NCBI GenBank assembly: GCA_963825095.1
Contig: CAWGRV010000020.1
Location: 62,001 to 126,000 of the forward strand
Length of the DNA stretch: 64,000 nucleotides
Source: Nitrosarchaeum sp963825095
Lineage (GTDB): Archaea; Thermoproteota; Nitrososphaeria; Nitrososphaerales; Nitrosopumilaceae
Direction of reading: 5' to 3'
Shown here: in pieces, positions 17,979 to 26,757 of the stretch
Layout of the letters: each line of letters begins with the position of its first letter
Position numbering within the stretch: the first letter of the stretch is position 1
Translations under genes and position numbers: made by a program
The notes under the pieces: generated by a model
Told to the model about the DNA's origin: nothing
Databases searched by the model: none
The model's input: only the letters and a program-made list of their open reading frames with translations

Positions 17979-18394
17979 ATGGCAACACGATTAAGAAAAA
18001 CAAGAAAATTAAGAGGTGGACGACATATGGGTTGGGGACAAGTAGGTCAACATCGTGCAAGTGGTCATAAAGGAGGTCTTGGAATATCAGGTTTGCATAA
18101 ATATCATTTTAGTACATTGCTAAAAGAAATGCCAGAACATTTTGGACATGATTCTACTCACCCACCTCATCCAATAATCACAAGAAAATGGGCTAGTGTC
18201 CGAGATCTCGATGATCTATTCTCAAAATTTGGTAAAGAAGAAGGAGGAAAGAAAATTATAGACCTCATAACTGCAGGATATGATAAACTTCTTGGTGGCG
18301 GAAAGTTATCAAACGCATATACCGTCAAAGTACCAAGATTTACTGCATCAGCAGAAGAGAAAATAAAACAGTAGGTGGAGAGGTGCTAGTCTGA
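17979..18394 (+). CDS. rpl15: Ribosomal protein uL15 (frameshift at the end)
   Basis: Large-subunit assembly protein: MATRLRKTRKLRGGRHMGWGQVGQHRASGHKGGLG is the typical Gly/Arg/His-rich N-terminus. A missing base near 18370 shifts the end; the corrected C-terminus reads EKIKAVGGEVLV with a stop at 18392. Corrected length is about 138 residues. secY starts three bases later. Confidence 0.92.
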
Positions 18395-18397
18395 TAA

Positions 18398-19833
18398 TGG
18401 CTGAAGGTAGCAAGTACTATTATTAGAAAAGTATGTTTTCAAAGCCGAACCTTATATTCCTCAAGTACCAAAACCAAAAAAAAAGATACCACTACAAATT
18501 AGTTTGATTTGGTCTGGACTAGCATTGTTAATTTACATGATCATGGGACAGACTCCATTATTTGGAGCATACAACACCATCATTTGACTTTCTTACAATT
18601 TGCTAGAGTAATTTTTGCATCACAGCAAGGAACACTTGGTTGAACTAGGAATTGGACCAATTGTTACTGCTGGTCTTTTGATGCAATTTCTCAAAGGTTC
18701 AGATATTCATCAAGTTGATTTTAAGAAACCAGAAGAAAGAGGATTATTTCAAACTGCTACCAAGACTAGTAACTTACATTGTAATTGCAGCTGAATCCAT
18801 CAGTTTATGCTATTGCTGTTTATGGTCCAGGTGTACCTGAACCATATGTACTTTATGTATGATTGGCCAATTGATGGCTGCATCTATTATCATTATGTTC
18901 TTGATGAATTAGTTCAAAAAGGATGGGGTCTAGGTAGTGGAATTAGTTTATTCATTATGGCAGGTGTGGCTCAACAAATTTTGTGGAGTTTATTCAGTCC
19001 ATTACCTGCAGGAGATGGTGGAGCAGTTGGTATTATTCCATACATTGGACAATCGATTATGAATCATGATTTATCCAATGTATTGTTCCGTTCAAACCAA
19101 CTACCTAGTATATTTTGTATTATTCCTTACAGCTGGAATACTTTTGATTCTGGTATTTACTCAGGGAATGAAAATAGAAATTCCTATTGTTTCAACAAAA
19201 TACAGAGGATTCTCAGCAGTATATCCAATCAAATTATTGTATACTTCAAACATTCCAGTTATTTTAGCATCTGCACTAACTGCAAATGCAGTGTTTCTTG
19301 GTCAAATGTTATGGGCCAACTTTAATCCTAGAAACAATAATGCATTTATGAATATTCTTAGGGCAATTTGATCCAACTAGTCCTTCTACTCCAATTGGAG
19401 GAATTATGTACTATGTTACTCCACCAAGAGGATTGGCTATTGCAGCTTTGAATCCAGGAAGAGCTATAGGGTACATACTGTTTATGGTTGGAATCGTAGT
19501 TTTGTTTGGCAAACTGTGGGTTGAACTTAGGAGGTTTATCTCCAAAGAGTGCAGCTCAAAACTTACTTGATGCTGATGTACAGATTCCAGGATTTAGAAG
19601 ATCAAATGCACCTGTTGAAGCATTACTTGCAAAATACATTCCATCCGTTACAATTATTGGCTCTATAATTCTGGGCATGCTATCTGGAATTTCAGATGTA
19701 TTAGGTGTTTTTGGTGGAGGAATTGGAATTTTGCTTATGGTGGATATTCTGATCAACTATTACACTCAACTAGTGAGAGAACAAGTAGAAGTTGTAATGC
19801 CACGATCTAGGTGCTTTACTTGGCAGAAAGTAA
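18398..19833 (+). CDS. secY: Preprotein translocase subunit SecY (about ten frameshifts)
   Basis: Central channel of the Sec translocon, ten membrane helices. Pieces in three frames line up in the correct order: MAEGS, VFKAEPYIPQVPKPKKKIPLQISLIWSGLALLIYMIMGQTPLFG, LVELGIGPIVTAGLLMQFL, FKKPEERGLFQTATKL, QLMAASIIIMFLDELVQKGWGLGSGISLFI, then LPAGDGGAVGIIPY, IPIVSTKYRGF, NIPVILASALTANAVFLGQMLW, PTSPSTPIGGIMYYVTPPRG and IPGFRRSNAPVEALLAKYIPS to the stop at 19831. About ten indels across 1.4 kb make this the most damaged gene of the window. Corrected length is about 477 residues. Its stop lies within the adenylate kinase start region. Confidence 0.88.
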
Positions 19834-20401
19834 AAAAGTTGTAGTGGTAGGAATACCCGGGTGTTGGAAAAACTTCTCTACTAGCAAAAGATAGTTGAAA
19901 TTTTAAAGAATCAGAACAAGAGTGTTAGTGTTAATAGTTTTGGAACTATTATGTTTGAAGTTGCAAAAGCAAAAGGGATTAAAGATAGAGATGAATTGAG
20001 AAAACTTCCTGTATCTGAACAAAAAATTCTTCAAAAAATTGCTGCGGAAAAACTTGCTCTTTTGAATGATGATGTAGTGATTATTGATACTCATGCTTTC
20101 ATTAATTCTCCTGAAGGATATTATCCAGGTTTGCCAGAACATGTTTTACAAATACTTAAACCTTCAAATTTTGTATCTGTATCAGCGTTACCTGAGGAAA
20201 TTTATAATCGAAGAATGAAAGATGACACTAGAAATAGAGATAAAATTTCAATTGATAATATTAAAAAAGAATTAACTGCTACAATCTGGTATGATTTCTG
20301 CATGTGCTGTTATTTCAGGGTCACCTGTAAAACATATACTGAACAGAGAAGGAAAGATTGAAGAAGCGGCTGATAAAATAATTAAAGCAATAGGATTGTA
20401 A
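19820..20401 (+). CDS. adkA: Adenylate kinase, archaeal type (three frameshifts)
   Basis: Converts AMP and ATP to two ADP. The likely start is TTG 19820 (LAESKKVVVVGIPGVGKTSLL), overlapping secY by 14 bases. P-loop GIPGVGKT is broken by an extra G near 19860; an extra A near 19886 and one near 20284 are also needed. The intact middle reads VNSFGTIMFEVAKAKGIKDRDELRKLP, IIDTHAFINSPEGYYPGLPEHVL, followed by SGMISACAVISGSPVKHILN. Corrected length is about 192 residues, as in archaeal AdkA. The secY-adkA-DUF106-cmk-cbf5 order is conserved in archaea. Confidence 0.9.
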
Positions 20402-20402
20402 A

Positions 20403-21055
20403 ATGGATTTTAATTTTATCTTGTTATTTTTGAATTCTGTATTCCTTGAAGGAGATAGTGTGATGGTATTTTTGGATTTCTTGGTGGAGGTAGTGGAAGA
20501 GGTGCATTAGGAAGCGACGATCCACTTGTCAAAGGGTTAATTCTTTCTGCATTTGCAGTTGCAGGTTTTGGAATTCTATTGAATCTGTTTAATGCCGCAG
20601 TCAGAAAAAAAATGGTTGATCAAACAAAACTAAAACGAATAATGAAAGAGACGCGGGCTTGGCAAAAGGAACGAATGGCTGCGATGAGATCAAAAGATCA
20701 AGCAAAGATCACGGAATTAAATAAAAAATCATCTTACATGAACAAAATGTCTATGGAGATGATGCAAATGAATATGAGACCTATGATGATTACATTCGTT
20801 CCACTAATTTTGATATTCTATCTTGTCTTGCCAGTATTGTTTACACATATTGTTGCACTATCTCCGGTTTCACTTGACATAATTCCTGGAGACTTTTTCC
20901 ATCTTACTTGTACCGCCGCCCAGGCAGCAGAACCAGATAATGTGTGCGCTCAAAAAGAAAACGGATTATATCTTTGGGCCTGGTACTTCCTATCTTCGAT
21001 TGCGTTTAGCGGCCTCATTATGAAACTAACAAAAACATCAATGGATCTCAGTTGA
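20403..21055 (+). CDS. DUF106 membrane insertase (EMC3/TMCO1/Ylp1 family; one frameshift)
   Basis: Archaeal member of the Oxa1 superfamily, relatives of EMC3 and TMCO1 that insert membrane proteins. ATG 20403 (MDFNFILLFLNSVFLEGD), shifted by one or two bases near 20460, then FGFLGGGSGRGALG, a membrane helix (LVKGLILSAFAVAGFGILLNL), the cytoplasmic coiled coil (KMVDQTKLKRIMKETRAWQKERMAAMRSKDQAKI), the Met-rich stretch MNKMSMEMMQMNMRPMM that could bind hydrophobic substrates, and two further helices. Location next to secY fits a role beside the translocon. Stop overlaps cmk. Confidence 0.88.
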
Positions 21056-21612
21056 CCAAGTCGATTGTAATTTCTGGTCCTCCTGCTGTAGGAAAAACCA
21101 CCGTGGCAAAAGGACTTGCTGATGAATTTGACCTGAAATATATCAGTGGTGGAGATGTACTCAAAGAAATGGCATTAGAACAAGGATTTGATGCCATTGG
21201 TGATGATTGGTGGGATACTGAAAATGGAATGAAATTTCTCAGCCAACGTGAAATTAATCCTGAATTTGATAAGAAAGTTGATGAAAAACTAATCCAACTT
21301 TTTAACAATGGGGGAATGGTCATAACAAGTTATACCCTTCCGTGGTTGGTTGATAATGGAATTAAAATTTGGTTATCTGGTTCTCATGATAGCAGTTCAA
21401 AAAGAATGCAAACTAGAGATAACATGACTTCCCAAGAAGCATATGAAATAACAAAATTAAGATACGATAAAAACAGAGCATTATACAAGAAATTATACCA
21501 CTTTGATTTTGGAAATGATACGTCAGTATTTGATAAAATAATTGATACAGATGATCTTAATGCAACTCAAGTAATTGATATTGCCAAAGAAATTGTGAGG
21601 AAATTACAATGA
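21052..21612 (+). CDS. cmk: Cytidylate kinase, archaeal type
   Basis: Phosphorylates CMP/dCMP with ATP. 186 residues with P-loop SGPPAVGKTTVAKGLA, the substrate site FDLKYISGGDVLKEMA, and the lid region DSSSKRMQTRDNMTSQEA. TTG start overlaps the DUF106 stop (TTGA), and its own stop overlaps the cbf5 start (ATGA), so the three genes are tightly coupled. Confidence 0.93.
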   Translation: MTKSIVISGPPAVGKTTVAKGLADEFDLKYISGGDVLKEMALEQGFDAIGDDWWDTENGMKFLSQREINPEFDKKVDEKLIQLFNNGGMVITSYTLPWLVDNGIKIWLSGSHDSSSKRMQTRDNMTSQEAYEITKLRYDKNRALYKKLYHFDFGNDTSVFDKIIDTDDLNATQVIDIAKEIVRKLQ

Positions 21613-22608
21613 CCCTAAAACAACTCCAAAATCTGATTGTAATTGATCAGGATATCACTGATGATGACCTATGGAACATATTACGATAAAAGAACTCTTG
21701 AACAATTACTCAATTATGGTTTGATAATCCTTGATAAGCCTCCTGGTCCAACCAGTCACGAAACGGTTGCTTGGACAAAAAGAATATTGAAGATTCCAAA
21801 GATTGGTCATAGTGGAACCCTTGATCCTCAAGTTTCGGGGGTGCTACCATTAGGTCTTGGAGAAGCAACCAAGGCATTGGGAGTATTACTTTATGGTCCA
21901 AAAGAATATCATGCACTAGGAAGAATTCATTCACTTCCTTCAAAAGAAAAACTAGATTCCGTACTTGAAATGTTCAGAGGAGAGATTTTCCAAAAACCAC
22001 CCCAGCGATCTTCTGTCCTTAGACAAACTAGAACAAGGACAATTTATGAATTAGAACTTCTTGAACAAAAAGAAAGACTCCTATTAATCCGAGTCTTGTG
22101 TGAGGCTGGAACATACATTAGAAAACTTTTCTATGATGTTGGAGAGATCCTAGGACCTGGGGCTACTATGATAGAATTGAGAAGAACAAGAGTAGATCAA
22201 TTTTATGAATCTGATGGTTTAGTGACCCTACATGAGCTTGCAAATGCCTTTGTCCTTTGGGAGGAAAAAAAAGATGATACCAAACTCATGAAAATGATCA
22301 AACCTGTTGAATATGCGCTGAGCGAATTAAAATCCATAATTATCCGTGATTCTGCAGTGGATGCCTTATGTCATGGAGCACAACTTGCCATTCCAGGAAT
22401 ATTAGAAATCTCCCCCGGTCTCAGAAAAGGAGACATTGTTGGAATTTATACTCAAAAAGGTGAAGCAGTAGCTTTGGCTGAATCAATGATGTCTGAAGAA
22501 GACATACGCGATGCAACAAAGGGATATGCATTTGAGACTCAACGGATTATTATGGCTCCTAACACATATCCTAAGAAATGGAGAACAAAAATTTCTCCAA
22601 AGGATTAA
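21609..22608 (+). CDS. cbf5: tRNA/rRNA pseudouridine synthase Cbf5 (TruB family; one frameshift)
   Basis: Catalytic subunit of the H/ACA guide RNA machine and tRNA U55 pseudouridylation. Catalytic motif KIGHSGTLDPQVSGVLPLGLG with the essential Asp; then RIHSLPSKEKLDSVLEMFRGEIFQKPPQRSSVLRQTR and a C-terminal PUA domain (AIPGILEISPGLRKGDIVGIYTQKGEAVALA). ATG 21609 gives MTLKQLQNLIVIDQDITDD; a one-base change near 21665-21670 joins it to YGTYYDKRTLEQLLNYGLIILDKPPGPTS. About 332 residues after correction. Confidence 0.92.
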
Positions 22609-22635
22609 AAAATCAAAATAAACACTCTTGAATAA

Positions 22636-23082
22636 TTGTTAGCACGTAGTCTTGTAATTTTTATCTGCATTGGAGTTTTGGCAGGTTTCTTATTTGGTTT
22701 TTATCTACATGACATAAAAAATACAAATCAACTTGTTTTTGTAGATGGCCCATCAATTTCTATAGTTACAGAAAAATCTGATTTTAAGAAAGGCGAAGAA
22801 ATTAAGATAACTATTGTCAATTCTGGAACAACTCCAATCATTTTTTCAGAACCATTCTATAATTTGAGAATAACTGGATTATTTGGTATTATGATATATT
22901 CTCCTCTAGATCCGCAAGTATCTACTGCATTAAAACCCGGAGAAAAAATTGTATATGTTTGGAACCAAACAAAAAATAATAATGATCCTGTTTTAGAAGG
23001 TCTCTACAAAATTAATTCAAGGGGAATTGATTCTCTAGGAAACAACGTAGAAAAATCTGTAATTGTCAACATTTGGAAGTAA
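22636..23082 (+). CDS. Membrane-anchored hypothetical protein, 148 aa
   Basis: No clear family. One N-terminal hydrophobic segment (LVIFICIGVLAGFLFGFYL, residues 6-24) followed by an extracytoplasmic beta-type domain with ISIVTEKSDFKKGEEIKITIVNSGTTPIIF, resembling Ig-like or BsuPI-type folds in layout. TTG start. Lies between cbf5 and tRNA-Ser on the same strand; likely an exported small protein of unknown role. Confidence 0.65.
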   Translation: MLARSLVIFICIGVLAGFLFGFYLHDIKNTNQLVFVDGPSISIVTEKSDFKKGEEIKITIVNSGTTPIIFSEPFYNLRITGLFGIMIYSPLDPQVSTALKPGEKIVYVWNQTKNNNDPVLEGLYKINSRGIDSLGNNVEKSVIVNIWK

Positions 23083-23150
23083 TTTTTAGCAATTTCAAGT
23101 AACACAATATATAATCAAATTTTGAGGAATTACTTTGTCGAAAGACAAGT

Positions 23151-23248
23151 GCCGGGGTCGCCTAGCCTGGTAGGGCGCGCGCCTGGAAATAATTTACCAT
23201 AAAGCGCGTTCTCGCAAGGGAACGGGAGTTCAAATCTCCCTCCCGGCG
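23151..23248 (+). tRNA. tRNA-Ser (GGA anticodon) with a probable 14-base intron
   Basis: Acceptor arms GCCGGGG and TCCCGGC (one G-U pair), discriminator G, and a CCA at 23249-23251. T arm GGGAG/CTCCC with loop TTCAAAT. Long variable arm around TTCTCGCAAGGGAA, typical of serine tRNA. The anticodon stem CGCGC/GCGCG encloses 21 bases; a normal seven-base loop (CTGGAAA) leaves 14 extra bases, consistent with the intron ATAATTTACCATAA after position 37, the canonical archaeal site. Confidence 0.9.
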
Positions 23249-23255
23249 CCATTTC

Positions 23256-24566
23256 TTATAACGTTAATTTTTCAATAATCTCACTAAATTTCCAAGGTCC
23301 ACATTGAGCATCTTGATTCTTACTTTCAAATAATCCTTGATTGTTTAGATGATTTACAATATTTGCAGAGAATGGTAAAGCTCCTGTAGCGCCAGGAGAA
23401 TTATAATTTAAAATATGAAAAGATGCTGAATTATTTTTTAAAATTACATCAGGTACAAATTTTCCATTTTCATCTATTACTGAGGATCTAATTCCGGCTG
23501 TTCCTTTTTCTGTAATTTTTTCTGACTCAATTTTTGGCAAGAATCTCTTAACTCTATTTATCATAGACGATTTAGATACTGAGGATTTAATTTCATTTAT
23601 TGCAAGTTCTTGAAACTGTTTATCAAAAATCGTTTTTCTTGCTCCAGACCTAAGCATTTCCACAATTTTTGGAATGAATTCTTTAATATTTTCCGTTTTA
23701 TTATATCCATAAGGACTAAAAACCGGAACTGCATTTGGTCCAATTTCACAACTTCCGTCAACTCTAATAATCCAATGTGGATCTAAAAATGGATAATCTG
23801 GATACTCTGGTACGGAATATACACTCGTCTTTGTTAAATAATGATATTCTTTAGGAGTTTTCCAATATTCTCCTCTAAAATGTACATCTGTAAATTGTTC
23901 TGCAACTCCAGTTTTATGTGCTATGTCTATTGCTTCACCTCCAGCAGCATTAATAATATAATTTGCAAAAATTTCATGCTGTTTATTTAATGTAATTTTC
24001 CATCCATTATCAATATTTTTGATATCTGTTACTCTACTGTCCAAAAGAAAATTTATTCCATTTTCTTTACCATCTTTCATCAAAGAATCAGTAAATTTTG
24101 AATAATCTACAGAACCATCTTTATATACATAAAGTGCAGATTCGCATTTTATTTCAGGTTCTATTTTTTTCAATTCATTTTTATCAATTAATTTGATATC
24201 ATTATCTTGCAACCCATTTTGTTTTCCCCACTTCAGATATTTTTCCAGTGTTCTGGTTCCTTTCTCTTCAAGAGATACCTCTATCACTCCATCTTTTTTA
24301 AATGGTAATTTTTTTAATTTGGAATATTCTTCCCACATTTCATATCCATGAAAGGCAGCTTTTGCAAAAATCTTTTTTTTCTCAGGATTGTATAGATATG
24401 GAGCATGAACTTTTCCTGTGTTTCTTCCACTTGTATGAAATGCAACGCCATGCGCTTGTTCTATTACAGCAATTTGTTTTGATTTATTTAAAAAAGAGAG
24501 AAAATATGAGATCGAAGTACCTAATATCCCTCCACCAATAATTACTAAATCAAAAGAATTGGTCAA
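23256..24566 (-). CDS. FAD-dependent oxidoreductase, L-2-hydroxyglutarate oxidase-like
   Basis: DAO superfamily flavoenzyme. FAD-binding Rossmann motif at residues 8-16 (VIIGGGILG), then AVIEQAHGVAFHTSGRNTGKVHAPYLYNP, a pattern typical of LhgO (oxidises L-2-hydroxyglutarate) and related glycerol-3-phosphate dehydrogenases; the second FAD-contact segment is YIINAAGGEAIDIAHK and the C-terminal one SPGATGALPFSANIVNHL. 436 residues, intact. Substrate is a family-based guess. Its 3' end lies five bases from the encoded tRNA-Ser CCA, and its start is 84 bases from the divergent gene at 24650. Confidence 0.8.
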   Translation of the reverse strand: MTNSFDLVIIGGGILGTSISYFLSFLNKSKQIAVIEQAHGVAFHTSGRNTGKVHAPYLYNPEKKKIFAKAAFHGYEMWEEYSKLKKLPFKKDGVIEVSLEEKGTRTLEKYLKWGKQNGLQDNDIKLIDKNELKKIEPEIKCESALYVYKDGSVDYSKFTDSLMKDGKENGINFLLDSRVTDIKNIDNGWKITLNKQHEIFANYIINAAGGEAIDIAHKTGVAEQFTDVHFRGEYWKTPKEYHYLTKTSVYSVPEYPDYPFLDPHWIIRVDGSCEIGPNAVPVFSPYGYNKTENIKEFIPKIVEMLRSGARKTIFDKQFQELAINEIKSSVSKSSMINRVKRFLPKIESEKITEKGTAGIRSSVIDENGKFVPDVILKNNSASFHILNYNSPGATGALPFSANIVNHLNNQGLFESKNQDAQCGPWKFSEIIEKLTL

Positions 24567-24649
24567 CTTGATTCTAGTTCTTTTTGGTCAATATTAAATT
24601 GAATATACAACAATCAAGATTAATATCTTATAAAATCACAATTCTTGAT

Positions 24650-24916
24650 ATGTTACCTGACAGATGCTCAATTATGGAAAATACAAAACAATGTGTTAGT
24701 CCACCAGAATTTGTAGTGTCTGTTGTTGTAGAAAAAGATGAATATATGGTAGGAGTAACATGTAATCGACATAAACAACTAGTTTCAGGAAAAATTCAAT
24801 TTCTTCAAAATGAAGGTAAAATTCCCAATGGAAAAATCAGTTTTTCACCATTAAAAGCAGTGGGAACTGACTGTATTCATGGAGATCCTGATGATTTTGT
24901 CCAGTTAGATAGATAA
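24650..24916 (+). CDS. Small Cys-containing hypothetical protein, 88 aa
   Basis: The upstream TTG at 24584 is in frame, but the ATG at 24650 (MLPDRCSIMENTKQCVSPPEF) is the more likely start. Cys and His residues are spaced as a possible metal site: DRCSIMENTKQC, VTCNRHKQ, TDCIHGD. No membrane segments. I do not recognise the family; a small zinc-binding protein is a reasonable guess only. Confidence 0.55.
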   Translation: MLPDRCSIMENTKQCVSPPEFVVSVVVEKDEYMVGVTCNRHKQLVSGKIQFLQNEGKIPNGKISFSPLKAVGTDCIHGDPDDFVQLDR

Positions 24917-24958
24917 TAATCACAAAAATTGAAATAATTTCATTTCAATCAAATTGTA

Positions 24959-25333
24959 TTGCTTTTGGATATCTTGTCTGATTTATTAAAAATTGATGAT
25001 ATTTTATTGATTATAAAAAACAACGTTGCAGTCTCTGAGATTAGAAGTACTTCCCTAACAATTAAGCAGAAAGAAAAATGGATTACAATTGGTGATAACG
25101 ATGGACCAGCTCACATGCACATTAACTCTGAAATGATACAATTTGCTGAGTTCATTGAGGAAAAAAAACCTGACCGTACAAGCTTTAGTGTCCAATTCTT
25201 TGACCAAAATAAAGAGCGAGTTCTTGCTGCGTTTTTTACAAAAATGTATGACCAAAATAACGTTCTTAACTTTGAAAGAAAAAAAATTTATGAAAATTTG
25301 TGCAAAAACTATGGTTTGAAAGTTAAATTTTAA
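24959..25333 (+). CDS. Conserved hypothetical protein, 124 aa
   Basis: Not recognised. Soluble protein with a beta-rich centre (EKWITIGDNDGPAHMHINSEMIQFAEFIEE) containing an HMH pair, and a helical C-terminus (AAFFTKMYDQNNVLNFERKKIYENLCKNYGL). The N-terminal part looks like a helix from a wHTH or dimerisation region. TTG start. It ends six bases before a strong hairpin terminator at 25340. Confidence 0.55.
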   Translation: MLLDILSDLLKIDDILLIIKNNVAVSEIRSTSLTIKQKEKWITIGDNDGPAHMHINSEMIQFAEFIEEKKPDRTSFSVQFFDQNKERVLAAFFTKMYDQNNVLNFERKKIYENLCKNYGLKVKF

Positions 25334-25376
25334 AAAAAACCTTGTCTGAAAATGACAAGGAGAAAAACTTTTTTTT
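25332..25376. terminator. Bidirectional hairpin terminator
   Basis: A perfect seven-base stem CCTTGTC / GACAAGG with a seven-base loop (25340-25360). On the plus strand it is followed by a T8 run at 25369-25376; on the minus strand it is followed at once by T8 (the A8 at 25332-25339). Well placed to stop transcripts from the plus gene ending at 25333 and from minus-strand genes ending at 25375 or 25544. Confidence 0.7.
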
Positions 25377-25465
25377 ATTCTTGTAATTGTTTTTTCTTCT
25401 TTTCTTTTTCAGATTGTTGTTTAGCTGAATTCTAATTCTTCATTTGTGTGTTTGAATTTTTTCAA
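25375..25465 (-). CDS. Possible Lys-rich small protein (about 30 aa, one frameshift)
   Basis: From TTG 25465 the minus strand reads MKKFKHTNEELE, and after a one-base shift near 25427 SAKQQSEKEKKKKQLQE with a stop at 25375, directly before the hairpin terminator in that direction. The highly charged composition is like many small thaumarchaeal proteins, but the gene is short and broken, so it may be chance. Confidence 0.3.
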
Positions 25466-25543
25466 TCTGATTCTAGTTTACAATCTTCATATAAAAAGGT
25501 CACAGTTTTTTTATCTTATAGGAGGGTAAATCTGAATCAACTT

Positions 25544-26512
25544 TTAGTATCCTACTGAATAAATGGGTTTTTTTCCAGTTATTCCTAAAATTAAATTTTG
25601 TACTGTGATTTCTGCCATTTTTGCTCTTGTTTCTTTGGTTGAACTTCCTATATGTGGCGTCAACACAACATTTTGCATTTTTGTTAGAGGGTGTTTTTCG
25701 CTAATGGGTTCTGATTCATAAACGTCAAGACCAGCGCCTGCAATAATTTTTTTATTCAGTGCAATTCTGAGATCTTTTTCATTTACAATTTTACCTCTTG
25801 CTGTATTAATTAAAAATGCAGAATTTTTCATCTTTTTAAAAATTTTCATATCAAATAATTGATTTGTTTCTTTTGTATGTGGAACATGAATTGATATTAT
25901 ATCGCTTTGTGTAATTAGTTTGTCAAACATGACATATTTCACTCCTAATGATTTCTCTTTATTTTTGGAGATGGGTTTTCTATTATGATATATTACTTTC
26001 ATTTCAAATGACCTGGCACGTTTTGCAAGAGCACTACCAATTCTTCCTAATCCAAAGATTCCCAATGTCTTTCCTTGAAGGTCCATTCCTACATAATCAT
26101 TCGCACCATAAATTTGTCTCCATTTTCCATTTCTAATTATTCTATCACCTTCAGAAACTCTACGTACAACATCCAACATCAAAGAAAATGTCAAATCGGC
26201 TGTTGCATCTGTGAGAACTTCTGGGGTGTATCCAACACGAATTTTTTTCCTCTTGGCATGTTGTATGTTTATATGATCAAAACCTACGCTATACGTACTA
26301 ATGACTTTAAGATTTTTAGCAACATCGATCAAATCACTGTCAATTTTATCATAAGGGAAACAGATCAGTCCTTCTATATTTTCTATTTTTGATCGTAATT
26401 TTTTTTGAGAAATTGGAATTTTGCCTTTATGAATTTCAATATCATACCTACTTAATTTTTTTAAGGCAAAGTCATGAATTATTCTGGTGAGAAAAATTCG
26501 CTTTTTTTCCAT
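25544..26512 (-). CDS. D-2-hydroxyacid dehydrogenase (glyoxylate/hydroxypyruvate reductase-like)
   Basis: NAD(P)-dependent reductase of 2-oxoacids. 322 residues; nucleotide-binding GIFGLGRIGSALAKRARSF near residue 155, catalytic Arg in NTARGKIV, Glu in DVYESEPIS and His in LTPHIGSSTKETR. Domain order (substrate, NAD, substrate) is standard. The exact substrate (glyoxylate, hydroxypyruvate or another) is not determinable. Divergent from the microprotein at 26568, sharing 55 bases of promoter. Confidence 0.9.
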   Translation of the reverse strand: MEKKRIFLTRIIHDFALKKLSRYDIEIHKGKIPISQKKLRSKIENIEGLICFPYDKIDSDLIDVAKNLKVISTYSVGFDHINIQHAKRKKIRVGYTPEVLTDATADLTFSLMLDVVRRVSEGDRIIRNGKWRQIYGANDYVGMDLQGKTLGIFGLGRIGSALAKRARSFEMKVIYHNRKPISKNKEKSLGVKYVMFDKLITQSDIISIHVPHTKETNQLFDMKIFKKMKNSAFLINTARGKIVNEKDLRIALNKKIIAGAGLDVYESEPISEKHPLTKMQNVVLTPHIGSSTKETRAKMAEITVQNLILGITGKKPIYSVGY

Positions 26513-26567
26513 TATTCATTGAGATTTATCTCAAACCATTTATACGATTTCTTTCTATATAATCAAG

Positions 26568-26708
26568 ATGTCAAAAGCAGAAGATGAAGAATTTGCAATT
26601 TGTATTGAATGTGGTAATTCTATTGAAAAATGCGGTTGTGTCTGTCCTTACTGTGGTGAACGAGATAAGTGTGAGTGTGCATTGTTTGATTCTGCTACTG
26701 GTGGTTAG
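26568..26708 (+). CDS. Cys-rich microprotein, 46 aa (candidate double zinc site)
   Basis: ATG ORF with eight cysteines at residues 12, 15, 22, 24, 26, 29, 35 and 37 (ICIECGNS, KCGCVCPYCGERDKCEC), preceded by an acidic N-terminus and ending DSATGG. Candidate TATA sequence TTTATA about 28 bases before the ATG. The CPxC and CxC spacing recurs in the 45-residue protein at 45947. Likely binds one or two zinc ions; function unknown. Confidence 0.7.
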   Translation: MSKAEDEEFAICIECGNSIEKCGCVCPYCGERDKCECALFDSATGG

Positions 26709-26757
26709 TAGAATTAGTTCACCACATTATTAATACTCAAAATTGAGATGATTGTGT

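Noticed and set aside
3407..20401. Programmed ribosomal frameshifting as explanation for the many breaks
   Set aside because: Breaks occur at many different sequences, both +1 and -1, in unrelated housekeeping genes; no common slippery site is seen.
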